From Galaxea fascicularis (Eukaryota > Cnidaria > Anthozoa > Scleractinia > Euphylliidae), in assembly GCA_948470475.1 (NCBI GenBank), contig OX419346.1, forward strand, positions 1,657,151 to 1,721,150: 64,000 bases of DNA. Reading direction: 5' to 3'. The notes beneath the pieces are model-generated. The model saw only the letters and a program-made list of their open reading frames with translations. It was not told where the DNA came from and ran no database searches. Below are positions 54,407 through 64,000 of this stretch, piece after piece. Every line of letters starts with the position of its first letter. Position 1 is the first letter of the stretch. Position numbers and translations under genes: made by a program.

Positions 54407-55008
54407 TGTTACGAAAATTATTGCGTGACTCGCGTTACTGTCTGGAAGTGTCTAGAAACTTCTGCATATTTAATTAGTGTTTTATCATCGTGATTCAGCA
54501 ATTCTATTTTAAGCCGTTTGCGTGTGTAGCTGTAAATAGTTTTTCATTGTAATGTTTCTTTATTTAGTCGAGCAGGAAAGTTCTAGAATCTTTTGTGGTA
54601 AAGTATATAAGCCCATCGGTGTAGCCTTGGAGTTTCTCTTAGAGAGAAAAGCAGAGTGTTTGTTGAAGAAAGTGAAGAGAAGTAAGTCTGAGAGCTGAGA
54701 GCTGAGAGTAGCTGGCGGAGGCCGTGTTTATTGAAGTTGACAGAGGTCGTTTATACAGTTGGCAGAGGCCGTGTTTATTGAAGTGTGACAGAGGTCGTGT
54801 ACATTTGGCAGAGGCCGTGAGTATCGAAGTTTGACGAAGGTCGAGTGTGATTTTATAAGCCTAGTGTGAGCTTATTGTGAAGCCTTGTGCAGAGTTTACT
54901 ACATTTCGTTTGGAATAAATAACCTTGTTGCTGTTCCGACAAACCTGCGTTCTGTTTAGTCTACAAACAACCCACTTCTCACGTCACAACACAATCGAAC
55001 TCGTAACA
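54407..55008 (+). mobile_element. Solo LTR (602 bp) inserted in the satellite array
   Basis: It begins TGTTACGA and ends TCGTAACA, so it has TG...CA ends and an 8-bp terminal inverted repeat. It is flanked by a perfect 5-bp duplication GAAGC (54402-54406 and 55009-55013), after which the monomer resumes. A TATA box TATATAA lies at 54604-54610 and AATAAA at 54914-54919, in the order expected of U3-R-U5. GGCAGAGGCCGTG/GACAGAGGTCGT motifs repeat at 54714-54845. No internal region, so it is a recombined solo LTR. The superfamily is undecided. Confidence 0.92.
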
Positions 55009-58000
55009 GAAGCATTTCAACATCATTTCTTGACTGCTCTTGGAAATAGGCAAAGTTTCGGCCAAATTGCAAATTTGACCCAAAAGCATGGGTTAACCCC
55101 TTTGGGTTTTGCTCAAAATTTCAACTTTGCTGAAATCTTGCACACAGCTCAAATAAGAATAGAAATCATGTTTTGGGAGTTTTTAGAAGCATTTCAACAT
55201 CATTTCTAGACTGCTCTTTGAAATAGGCAAAGTTTCAGCCAAATTGCAAATTTGAGCCACAACCAACCATTTGGGTTTTGGTCAAAATTTTAACTTTGCT
55301 GAAATCTTGCACACAGCTCAAATAAGAATAGAAATCATGTTTGTGGGAGTTTTTAGAAGCATTTCAACATCATTTCAAGACTGCTCTTGGAAATAGGCAA
55401 AGTTTCAGCCAAATTGCAAATTTGAGCCAAAACCATGGGGTAACCCCTTTGGGTTTTGCTCAAAATTTCAACTTTGCTGAAATGTTGCACACAGCTCAAA
55501 TAAGAATAGAAATCATATTTTGGGAGTTTTTAGAAGCATTTCAACATCATTTCTAGACTGCTCTTTGAAATAGGCAAAGTTTCAGCTAAATTGCAAATTT
55601 AAGCCAAAACTTTGCTAAAATCTTGCACACAGCTCAAATAAGAATAGAACTCATGTTTTGGGATTTTTTAGAAGCATTTCAACATCATTTCTAGACTGCT
55701 CTTTGAAATAGGCAAAATGTTAGCCAAATTGCAAATTTGAGCCAAAACCATGGGTTAACCCCTTTGGGTTTTGCTCAAAATTTCAACTTTGCTGAAATCT
55801 TGCACAAAGCTCAAATAAGAATAGAAATCATGTTTTGGGAGTTTTTAGAAGCATTTCATCATCATTTCTAGACTGCTGTTTGAAATAGGCAAAGTTTCAG
55901 CCAAATTGCAAATTTAAGCCAAAATGATGGGCTAACTCCTTTGGGTTTTGCTCAAAATTTTAACTTTGCTGAAATCTTGCACACAGCTCAAATAAGAATA
56001 GAAATCATGTTTTAGGAGTTTTTAGAAGTATAAGAACATCATTACTAGACTGCTCTTTGAAATAGGCAAAGTTTCAGCCAAATTGCAAATTTGAGCCAAA
56101 ACCATGGGTTAACCCCTTTGGGTTTTGCTTAAAATTTCAACTTTGCTGAAATCTTGCACACAGCTCAAATAAGAATAGAAATCATGTTTTGGGAGTTTTT
56201 AGAAGTATTAGAACATCATTTCTAGACTGCTCTTTGAAATAGGCAAAGTTTCAGCCAAATTGCAAATTTGAGCCAAAACCATGGCTTAACCCCTTTGGGT
56301 TTTGCTCAAAATTTCAACTTTGCTGAAATCTTGCACACAGCTCAAATAAGAATAGAAATCATGTTTTGGGAGTTTTTAGAAGCATTTTAACATCATTTCT
56401 AGACTGCTCTTTGAAATAGGCAAAGTTTCAGCCAAATTGCAAATTTGAGCCAAAACCATGGGTTAACCCGTTTGGGTTTTGCTCAAAATTTCAACTTTGC
56501 TGAAATCTTGCACACAGCTCAAATAAGAATAGAAATCATGTTTTGGGAGTTTTTAGAAGCATTTCAACATCATTTCTTGACTGCTCTTGGAAATAGGCAA
56601 AGTTTCAGCCAAATTGCAAATTTGACCCAAAACCATGGGTTAACCCCTTTGGGTTTTGCTCAAAATTTCAACTTTGCTGAAATCTTGCACACAGCTCAAA
56701 TAAGAATAGAAATCATGTTTTGGGAGTTTTTAGAAGCATTTCAACATCATTTCTAGACTGCTCTTTGAAATAGGCAAAGTTTCAGCCAAATTGCAAATTT
56801 GAGCCAAAACCATGGGTTAACCCGTTTGGGTTTTGCTCAAAATTTCAACTTTGCTGAAATCTTGCACACAGCTCAAATAAGAATAGAAATCATGTTTTGG
56901 GAGTTTTTAGAAGCATTTCAACATCATTTCTTGACTGCTCTTGGAAATAGGGAAAGTTTCAGCCAAATTGCAAATTTCAGCCAAAACCATGGGTTAACCC
57001 CTTTGGGTTTTGCTCAAAATTTCAACTTTGCTGAAATCTTGCACACAGCTCAAATAAGAATAGAAATCATGTTTTGGGAGTTTTTAGAAGCATTTCAACA
57101 TCATTTCTAGACTGCTGTTTGAAATAGGCAAAGTTTCAGCCAAATTGCAAGTTTAAGCCACAACCATGGGTTACCCTCTTTGGGTTTTGCTCAAAATTTC
57201 AACTTTGCTAAAATCTTGCACGCAGCTTAAATAAGAATAGAAATTATGTTTCGGGAGTTTTTAGAAGCATTTCAACATCATTTCTAGACTGCTCTTTGAA
57301 ATAGGCAAAGTTTCAGCCAAATTGCAAATCTGAGCCAAAACCATGGGTTAACTCCTTTGGGTTTTGCTCAAAATTTCAACTTTGCTGAAATCTTGCACAC
57401 AGCTCAAATAAGAATAGAAATCATGTTTTGGGAGTTTTTAGAAGCATTTCAACATCATTTCTAGACTGCTCTTTGAAATAGGCAAAGTTTCAGCCAAATT
57501 GCAAATCTGAGCCAAAACCATGGGTTAGCCCCTTTGGGTTTTGCTCAAAATTTCAACTTTGCTGAAATCTTGCACACAGCTCAAATAAGAATAGAAATCA
57601 TGTTTTGGGAGTTTTTAGAAGTATTTTAACATCATTTCTAGACTGCTCTTTGAAATAGGCAAAGTTTCAGCCAAATTGCAAATTTCAGCCAAAACTATGG
57701 GTTAACCCCTTTGGGTTTTGCTCAAAATTTCAACTTTGCTGAAATCTTGCACACAGCTCAAATAAGAATAGAAATCATGTTTTGGGAGTTTTTAGAAGCA
57801 TTTCAACATCATTTCTAGACTGCTCTTTGAAATAGGCAAAGTTTCAGCCAAATTGCAAATTTGAGCAAAAAACCATGGGTTAACCCCTTTGGGTTTTGGT
57901 CAAAATTTCAACTTTGCTGAAATCTTGCACACAGCTCAAATAAGAATAGAAATCATGTTTTGGGAGTTTTTAGAAGTATTAGAACATCATTTCTAGACTG

Positions 58001-58381
58001 CTCTTTGAAATAGGCAAAGTTTCAGCCAAATTGCAAATTTCAGCCAAAACCATAGGTTAACCCCTTTAAGTTTTGCTCAAAATATTTAACTTTGCGTAAA
58101 TCTTGCACACAGCTCAAATAAGAATAGAAATCATGTTTTGGGAGTTTTTAAAAGCATTTCAACATCATTTCTAGACTGCTCTTTGAAATAGGCAAAGTTT
58201 CAGCCAAATTGTAAATTTGAGCCAAAACCATGGGTTAACCCCTTTGGGTTTCTGTCAATATTTCAACTTTGCTGAAATCTTGCACACAGCTCAAATAAGA
58301 ATAGAAATCATGTTTTGGGAGTTTTTAGAAGCATTTCAACATCATTTCTAGACTGCTCTTTGAAATAGCAAAGTTTGAGCC

Positions 58382-58699
58382 TGTATCTGAATTGTCCTAT
58401 TAAATAAATAACTTTATTATACACAGAATTCCTAAAAAAGTTGCCACTTATTTACATTGAAGCTTAACCTTAGCAAGAAAAATTGAAGAAAATCCTCTTT
58501 TTTAATCAGAAATGGGCAAAGAATATTAAAACAATAGAAGTTTTTAAGTTACATTCATCAATTTTGAAACCAGAGTAGCATCAAACCATGTCTGATTGTC
58601 CACCTGGTTGCAGTGTGAACTTGAAGATACCCAATGGAAATTGGTTAATGAGGTTAAAACCCGTCCTGCACATCCTTTGGGAAACTACCTAAATTTTAT
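58382..58699 (+). repeat. 252-bp flanking repeat, continuation right of the array
   Basis: It opens TGTATCTGAATTGTCCTA, matching the AGTATTCAAATTGTCCCA that follows CTTGCAGC in left unit 1. Then come AGCAAGAAAAATTGAAGAAA, TTAATCAGAAAT and GGAAATTGGTTAATGAGG. It contains extra sequence relative to unit 1. Confidence 0.8.
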
Positions 58700-58950
58700 C
58701 CCGTTTTGCTCATTGACCAATTTCTATTGTTTAAACATTCATAGGTGATTTTCTCCGTTATTTAAGAGCTCTTGGGCTCTCAGTTGCACCAGGTATTTGA
58801 ATTCTCTCATTCTTTAACCTGAGAAAGAAAAATAGACGAAAATCCTCTTTTTTAATCAGAAATTACGCAATGAATTTAAAACAATAGAAATTGGTTAGTG
58901 AGCATAAAATTGTTGCGGCACATCAGTTGCTAAACTACCTGAATTTTGTT
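58700..58950 (+). repeat. 252-bp flanking repeat, right unit
   Basis: It opens CCCGTTTTGCTCATTGACC and includes GATTTTCTCCGTTATTT, TTCTTTAACCTGAGAAAG and ATCAGAAATTACGCAATG, in the same order and orientation as the left units. The end is approximate. Confidence 0.85.
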
Positions 58951-59199
58951 TAATTTATAGCTAGAGGTCTCAAAAAGGTTTTAAACTTAAGCACCATACT
59001 ATATCAGTTATGGAATATGAAATCACTTCGAACAAGTTAATGATAATGTATGCGGTGAAACGGAGAGGAATAAAATGGGCTTTTTTTAAAATAATTCAGT
59101 TAAGTACAACTGAGGGTTTGTGATGACAAAAATCAATCGCACGAACGTTCAGCCAAATCAAACTAGCATTTTTATTTCATTCAATCAGTATTCCTGTTT

Positions 59200-59370
59200 T
59201 TCACTTTGCCATGTTACAACCAATAGCGTACCTCCTCTCTTCTATATAAACCCATAATTCCTCAGTTTGCTCTGACGAGGGGCAGACGCTCAAAACGTCA
59301 GCTTTTAGAATCCCTGTACGGTGGCCAATTTAATACATTGTCAACCCCGTTGATAAAACCAAATTCGTAT
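59200..59370 (+). mobile_element. Penelope-type terminal repeat fragment
   Basis: A CCAAT motif, TATATAA at 59243-59249, a hammerhead-like core at 59269-59302, then GTACGGTGGCCAATTTAATA and CCCGTTGATAAAACCAAATT. I recall this block as a dispersed repeat of cnidarians and other animals linked to Penelope-like elements. No reverse transcriptase found nearby. Boundaries are approximate. Confidence 0.5.
59269..59302 (+). ncRNA. Hammerhead-like motif without stem III, core mutated
   Basis: Stem I GCT/AGC, core CTGACGA, stem II GGGC/GCTC closing AGAC, then AAAA, C and GTC. The architecture is the same as the motif at 13154-13194. The GAAA core reads AAAA: the G that changes is G12, the general base of the hammerhead, so this copy is probably inactive. 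Confidence 0.6.
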
Positions 59371-61440
59371 TTACAATTCCCATTTCTTTAGAAACTACCC
59401 ACTCAACTCAAACTAGAATTAGCTTACTATATTTTAATTGAGCTCTCTGTAGAAGAACGCACTTTCATTCTGGAACATATATTTTAGTGAAAAAGATCTA
59501 TCAGTGTGTAAATAAAAACTTCGAACCTAGCACTGTTGTTTGGCTGAGGCATCCCTGCTTATCGCAAACGTTATATGCTTTCGTTGTTACACAATGTTCG
59601 AAATGAACTAAGGTATACAGATGTTAAAGTTTCCTTCGACCGACCCTCAGGTGAAACTTTGTCCAGTGTAGTTTGTTGTGAATAGGAGCTCACGCGAGGT
59701 TAGAAAGGGCACATGGGGTAAGATAAACATACGTTTGGACCGTAGAACGTGCCGAACTAGGAAAGATAACAAACCTGTCGACAGTGAATGACAGTGGATA
59801 AAATCCAATTTCCATCTAAAAAACGTGAGCTTAAGAATATCATGCGGGAAACAGCAGTCGACAAATTTTCACCGGCTCGGTGCGGTGAAGGACGAAACCG
59901 AGGTATGTGCTCTAACATCACAAATTACTTATTGACTAAGGATCGCTTATCGCTAATCTTAGGGTTTTCTTGCTAAAAGGGAGACGGGACAGGGAGGGGG
60001 GAGTCTTAAAACTCTTCTTTTTCCAGAGATCTTGATGGAGGGACTGGGTACGGTATGCATGTACAAGGTTATATGGCAGGTGGTCACGTGACTATCCTCG
60101 GCACATTTGAATACACTTGCTGATCGACAGCATAGTTTCCAGAATTACCTCGAAAATGTGTCAAAATTGCCCTAAATTGCTGTGTTTTAGGTTATTGGCT
60201 GGTGCCGGAGCACGTTATCAAGGGCTCAGAAGTCTTAAAAATTTCAAAAAACATTTCAAAAAAATGGTGATTGGCACTGTGTATGTGACAAACGTTGTTT
60301 AAATACTCGTTGCAAGCTACTGGCAGGTTTTTTCTTCGTGGACAATGGGCCATAAAGCAAATGAGCCTTGTCTCACCAGGGTTCCATCTGCATTTGCGGA
60401 AGTTTCATTTAAAGTTGAAAGAGCCTGGACAAATGTTGGTACAGGATTCAAGCCTGATCAGACCTGGTCAGCATATAGCAAATTGTTTGGAGGTAGACTT
60501 TCCCGCTCAAAGATAGGTCAAATTTCCCAGGATGCAACGAGGTCAGATTCATGCTGTTTGGTTCAGGTTGCTGATAAAAAAAAGGGTACTAATTCAGCTC
60601 TTGTTTGCCATTTTTTCCAAACTTCCTTTTTAAGTTGGAAGAATAAGAGGTGTTTTGTAATGTTTACTCTGTGAGTAAAAGATTGATTTGAAGAAAGATT
60701 TGTTCAGACTGCTCGTTCGTGAGGCAAGATTTCCATTTAATTCTTGCCATGCTTTGGAGCTATGTGTTGTTTTCATGCAATGTACTGTCTATTCTATTAC
60801 TTTGCTGGAGAATCACGCATTCCCATACCATTTACTTTTTCCTTGTTTTAACGCGTGACAAACACTTTTACACAGGAATTTCTGGAAAAGATGGCAAAAC
60901 CTGGCTCCATCATTTTCTTCCTGACCCCATACAGTTTTGAGCTTTCGAACTTGTATGGAATTTGTGAATGGCAAACATTCTTTTCTTTCCATGATTTTAC
61001 TTTTCCAGCTTGCTGGGGCTCAAGCTACAGACCAATAATTCTGCTAGGTCATGAACCAAAGTAATCTGTTGAATTGTTCTTGCATAACATGCAAAACATT
61101 TATGGTAGGTATAGGCACAAAAAACAACTTTTTTTAAGTGAAATTTGCAAATAATTAAAGTCAATCCACTAGTTTAGGTTCATAGCCTAGATCACTATAA
61201 AGATTATCTGTAAAAAATCTTTCTTACCTTGGTGACTTTTGTGTTTTTGCCATTTGTACTTACAAAGAAACACTTTTTAAGACACCTCACAAAAGCTTGC
61301 TTGGTTTCCATGGCAACAAGAGACTCAAACATCATTGTCTTTGTCATCATTCATGTCAACGAGTTGCATGATGGTGGTCCAGGCATCACACCACCTAAAA
61401 AAATTTTCAGCATTGTTTAGTGTCTAGCCTCGCAATCGCA
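59371..61440. other. No recognised gene
   Basis: Scattered open frames, the longest at 60345-60674 (+, 109 codons, starting MGHKANEPCLTRVPSAF). None resembles a family I know and no splice-consistent series was found. An old transposon or a small lineage-specific gene cannot be excluded. Confidence 0.5.
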
Positions 61441-61464
61441 GTAGACACAAAAAGTCGTGAGGGG

Positions 61465-62795
61465 AGCCTAAAACAAGTTGATTTCATAGACATTTAATTG
61501 GGGAATTTTATCATTGACTTTTCGAAACCATAAGACAACTTTCGATTTTTCTTCTTTTTTTTTTCGTAACTACAGCCTCTCGGCAGCTAAAAAAATTGAC
61601 CCTTTACAAAGTCGCCAGGAGAAGCTAAAACAAGCTGATTTTATAGACATTTAATTGGGACATTTATCCGTGACGTTTTCAGGCCGTTAAGGGTACCGTA
61701 TACCTTCAGATCGGCAATTTTCAAATTTGGATTTTTTGGTTGAAGTAATGACCGAAATGTGATCTCTAATGTAAAAAAAAAAGTATTGCAAAAGGATAAA
61801 TATTGGCGGAGAAATGGCGGTTTTACATTTTCAAAGGAATTTGTTCTTTGTCCCTAAATTTTTACAGTGACTAGTTTTAACATATAAGCAACAAAACGTT
61901 TCTGCGAATTTTTCATCTCGAAGTGTTTTTTCTCTGAGAACGATTTTTTTTTATTGAAACACATTTACATTTTTTTAATACTATTTAGGAAATGTTCTAT
62001 AACTTTTCACCGCAACTCAGTGTGGCAAAATGCAGGTCTTTATTTTTTGAGCGCTTTGGGTCCGGAAGCTGAGGAACAAATTAAATTAGCGAAATTCAAA
62101 ATTCGCTTCGATGACTTGTAGCTTTGATTCGGACGCTCGCATTTAGACGTCGTGAAAAATTCGACAATTAACTTCAAAATTCTTGTTATAGTTGCACAGT
62201 CAGCTCTATAAACTTTATTTGATATAGGGGTTTAGGTCCCCACGGTTCAAACTGGACGCGCTGCATAGCCTGGACGCCAGACACCCCTGAAGATATACAG
62301 TAACCTTGAAACAACATTGTAGTTTGCTTTTCTCTCTGTACCTACCCGTCTAGGCAACAAAAAAAATTGAGTTTTGCCAAATCGTAAGAAATTAAAATAA
62401 GTTGATTTCACAAAAATTTAATTGAGACATTTTATCAGTGACGTTTTAAGGAGAAGTTAACACAAGTTAATTTTATAAACATTTAATTTGGGGCATTTTA
62501 TCCGTGACGTTTCTAGATTTTTTCTTTACCTTCTAGGCAGCCAAAAGAATCGACTTTTGCAAATTTGTCAGAAGCTAAACCAAGTTGATTCCATAAATAT
62601 TGCATTGGGGCAGTTGATACGTGACGTTTTCAGGCCGTTAAGACAACTTTGATTTGCCTTATTTTCTGCCTAACCTACTCGCGGCCCTCTAGGCAACTTA
62701 AAAAAAGACTTGCAAAATCGCAACACCGTAAAACAAGTTGTATTTATAAACGTTTAATTTGGGCATTTTATTCGCAACGTTTCTGTGCTGTTTGA
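61465..62795 (+). repeat. Degenerate tandem repeat, about six copies, unit roughly 150-180 bp
   Basis: The core AAACAAGTTGATTT...ATAAACATTTAATTGGG.CATTTTATCCGTGACGTTTTCAGGCCGTTAAG occurs at about 61470, 61620, 62390, 62450, 62570 and 62725. A second block, CTAGGCAGC followed by AAAAAAATTGAC, precedes several copies. The copies are diverged and some are shortened. Confidence 0.8.
61691..62305. mobile_element. Small inverted-repeat DNA transposon nested in the degenerate repeat
   Basis: The left end GGGTACCGTATACCTTCAG resembles the complement of the right end CTGAAGATATACAGTAACC. Left of it the repeat reads GGCCGTTAA; right of it the repeat resumes ACAAC. The flanks TTAA (61687-61690) and TTGA (62306-62309) could be a decayed TTAA duplication, as in piggyBac-type elements. 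No transposase frame. Confidence 0.65.
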
Positions 62796-62799
62796 CTAC

Positions 62800-63290
62800 T
62801 TTTTGGTGTACCTATACACCTTCTAGGCCAAGTAGGTAGGAACACCAAACCAGTAGAGCAGACCTTGTATACTCTGGAAAGTCGAAAAGATTTTTGAGGC
62901 AAGACCGGCCTGGTGAGATCAGCACTGTATGCAAGGCTGTGCAAAAAGTATTTCTTATTGAAAAAGTTCTCTGCTATGTCTTAAGTCGTTTTGTAGATGG
63001 GATTTAGTGTCAAAAGACCAATTTAAGACACCTGGCACTCCCAATGTTTACAGCGCAGCTTACATTAAAATTGAATTACTCAGACACAAATGTCGGCCGC
63101 GTTGCCTTCTTGAGGCCGCAGCCATTTATTACTTAACTACTATACTTTATTATTATACTAGCCTAGACTCTAGCTAATAGGATGCCAGCAATAAAACTAA
63201 AAGGCTTTAAGAAAATTCCATAGAACCATCCTTTATTTTTTCCTTAAAGCCTATCTACAGGATAGGGGATTTTAAGGTGGTGTTGATGAT
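62800..63290. other. No recognised gene
   Basis: The only structure seen is an imperfect hairpin near 63242-63277 (CCTTAAAGCCTATC against GATAGGGGATTTTAAGG). Confidence 0.5.
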
Positions 63291-63296
63291 ACCAAT

Positions 63297-63335
63297 ACTA
63301 ATAATAATAATAATAATGGTCTTTATTGTCTCCAA
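63297..63335 (-). repeat. TAA microsatellite with adjacent polyadenylation-like motif, possible retroelement 3' tail
   Basis: (TAA)6-like run at about 63298-63317, then TGGTCTTTATTGTCTCC. On the minus strand this reads GGAGACAATAAAGACCA followed by (TTA)n, the arrangement seen at 3' ends of some non-LTR retrotransposons. No coding part identified. Confidence 0.5.
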
Positions 63336-63594
63336 AGATAAAAATACATATCTTGTCTTACTGGAATATAAATACTCAAAAAATACTAAATACTAATAGA
63401 TATCAAAATGTGCAATTAAAAAATAGGATGCTCAAAGTTGGTTAGCATAAGATAGCGTACGCCTTCACAAACTCCACCCTCTCACACAGGGAAAAACTGA
63501 GATCGAGCCTAATTTGCCATCTCGTAAGGCCCTGTATGGCCGGCCCCAGCATTTTCACCTTTCAACAACAGCAAACGCAGGAGAAACAATATGA

Positions 63595-63780
63595 AAACAA
63601 TTGTTTATATTAGTTGAAATTAAATGAAAATATTGTTATAAGAATGATATTAAATGAAAATTAAACTAAGATTTAATTCAATGGTTACTTTAATCATGCT
63701 TTAAATTAAACTGAAAAGACAAAAAATGAGTTAAAATTAATTGCAATTAGAAATTAAATTTAAAAATAAAAAGCTGAGAA
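63595..63780. repeat. AT-rich low-complexity tract built of TTAAATGAAAAT-like motifs
   Basis: Repeated TTAAATGAAAAT and AATTAAA motifs without a fixed period. The rest of the window to 64000 has no recognised feature. Confidence 0.7.
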
Positions 63781-64000
63781 ATGAAAACTTAGGGTTACAG
63801 TTAACCCAATCCTAAGTCTATATAACACCAAAATCCAAACAATCAACCCCGAACACTGAAAACCATTCAAGACAAAAACCATAGCATTGAAAATCGATTC
63901 GCAATATTTACGTTCAATTTCATTCTGATTTTGTCTGCAAAGTGCTGTCAAAAGAAATCTTCGTCTTCTGACGGCCATTATCACAGCAAACTCAAAATGA

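Larger units (their letters stand above)
26821..58381 (+). repeat. 177-bp satellite array, about 175 head-to-tail monomers
   Basis: The start positions of the CCATGG block fall 177 bp apart (for example 30984, 31161, 31338). Each monomer carries CCATGG(G/C)TTAACCCC, TTTGGGTTTTGCTCAAAAT, CACACAGCTCAAATAAGAAT, ATCATGTTTTGGGAGTTTTT and CAACATCATTTCTAGACTGC. All copies are in one orientation. The span less the solo LTR and its duplicated 5 bp, divided by 177, gives about 175. Variants include short monomers with internal deletions near 27708, 28023, 28725, 29069, 33108, 55259 and 55607. Monomer length is a multiple of three, so some copies have open frames up to 162 codons; I do not regard these as genes. 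Confidence 0.98.

Noticed and set aside
30263..57110. Many open frames of 78-162 codons on the + strand with the same peptide (MSQNHGLTPLGF and so on)
   Set aside because: They are translations of the 177-bp satellite, whose length is a multiple of three. They start and stop wherever single-base variants allow, and no promoter, splice or codon signal supports them.
26821..58381. CRISPR-like array
   Set aside because: There are no unique spacers; the whole 177-bp unit repeats, and the genome is eukaryotic.
60345..60674. 109-codon frame, possible gene
   Set aside because: No recognised domain, no supporting exons and no clear start context; left as unassigned.

Overview
The window is eukaryotic, animal genomic DNA. 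It holds one large, intron-rich gene on the + strand, a long satellite array, and remnants of several mobile-element families. The host is most likely a cnidarian, probably an anthozoan such as a stony coral or anemone. That rests on the gene structure (short exons, introns of about 80-900 bp with GT-AG borders), on a GON-domain ADAMTS gene, and on dispersed repeats that I recall as typical of coral genomes. No search was possible, so the taxon is an inference.

Left part, 228-24191: the 3' portion of an ADAMTS gene of the ADAMTS9/ADAMTS20/GON-1 type. I resolved 47 exons. Their summed length is 6780 nt, which divides exactly into 2260 codons with the stop. The signal peptide, propeptide and metalloprotease exons lie left of the window. 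The visible protein has, in order, the end of the disintegrin-like domain, TSP1 repeat 1, the Cys-rich domain, the spacer, 31 further TSP1 repeats and a C-terminal GON domain. Thirty-two TSP1 repeats is about twice the 15 I know for human ADAMTS9 and ADAMTS20. From exon 12 onward each repeat is one exon, and exons 12-39 are all phase 0-0. A two-exon cassette (162 nt + 150 nt) is repeated four times at 11921-14824. The introns carry a 1.5-kb foldback element, a 170-bp palindromic MITE, a decayed Penelope-like element with a 41-nt hammerhead-like motif, a minisatellite and other small repeats.

24192-26475: no gene recognised; probable 3' UTR and intergenic DNA.

26476-58950: about 175 head-to-tail copies of a 177-bp AT-rich satellite (26821-58381). 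The array interrupts a 252-bp repeat whose units flank it on both sides. Inside it are a recent large duplication (offset about 6.5-7.1 kb), a smaller nested one (about 2.65-2.83 kb), a five-monomer higher-order pattern, and a 602-bp solo LTR with a perfect 5-bp target duplication.

58951-64000: no confident gene. It holds a Penelope-type terminal repeat fragment with a second hammerhead-like motif, a set of degenerate repeats interrupted by a small inverted-repeat transposon, a TAA microsatellite that looks like a retroelement tail, and AT-rich low-complexity DNA.

The encoded protein would be a secreted or pericellular matrix protein. Everything else in the window is repeat-derived or has no recognised function.
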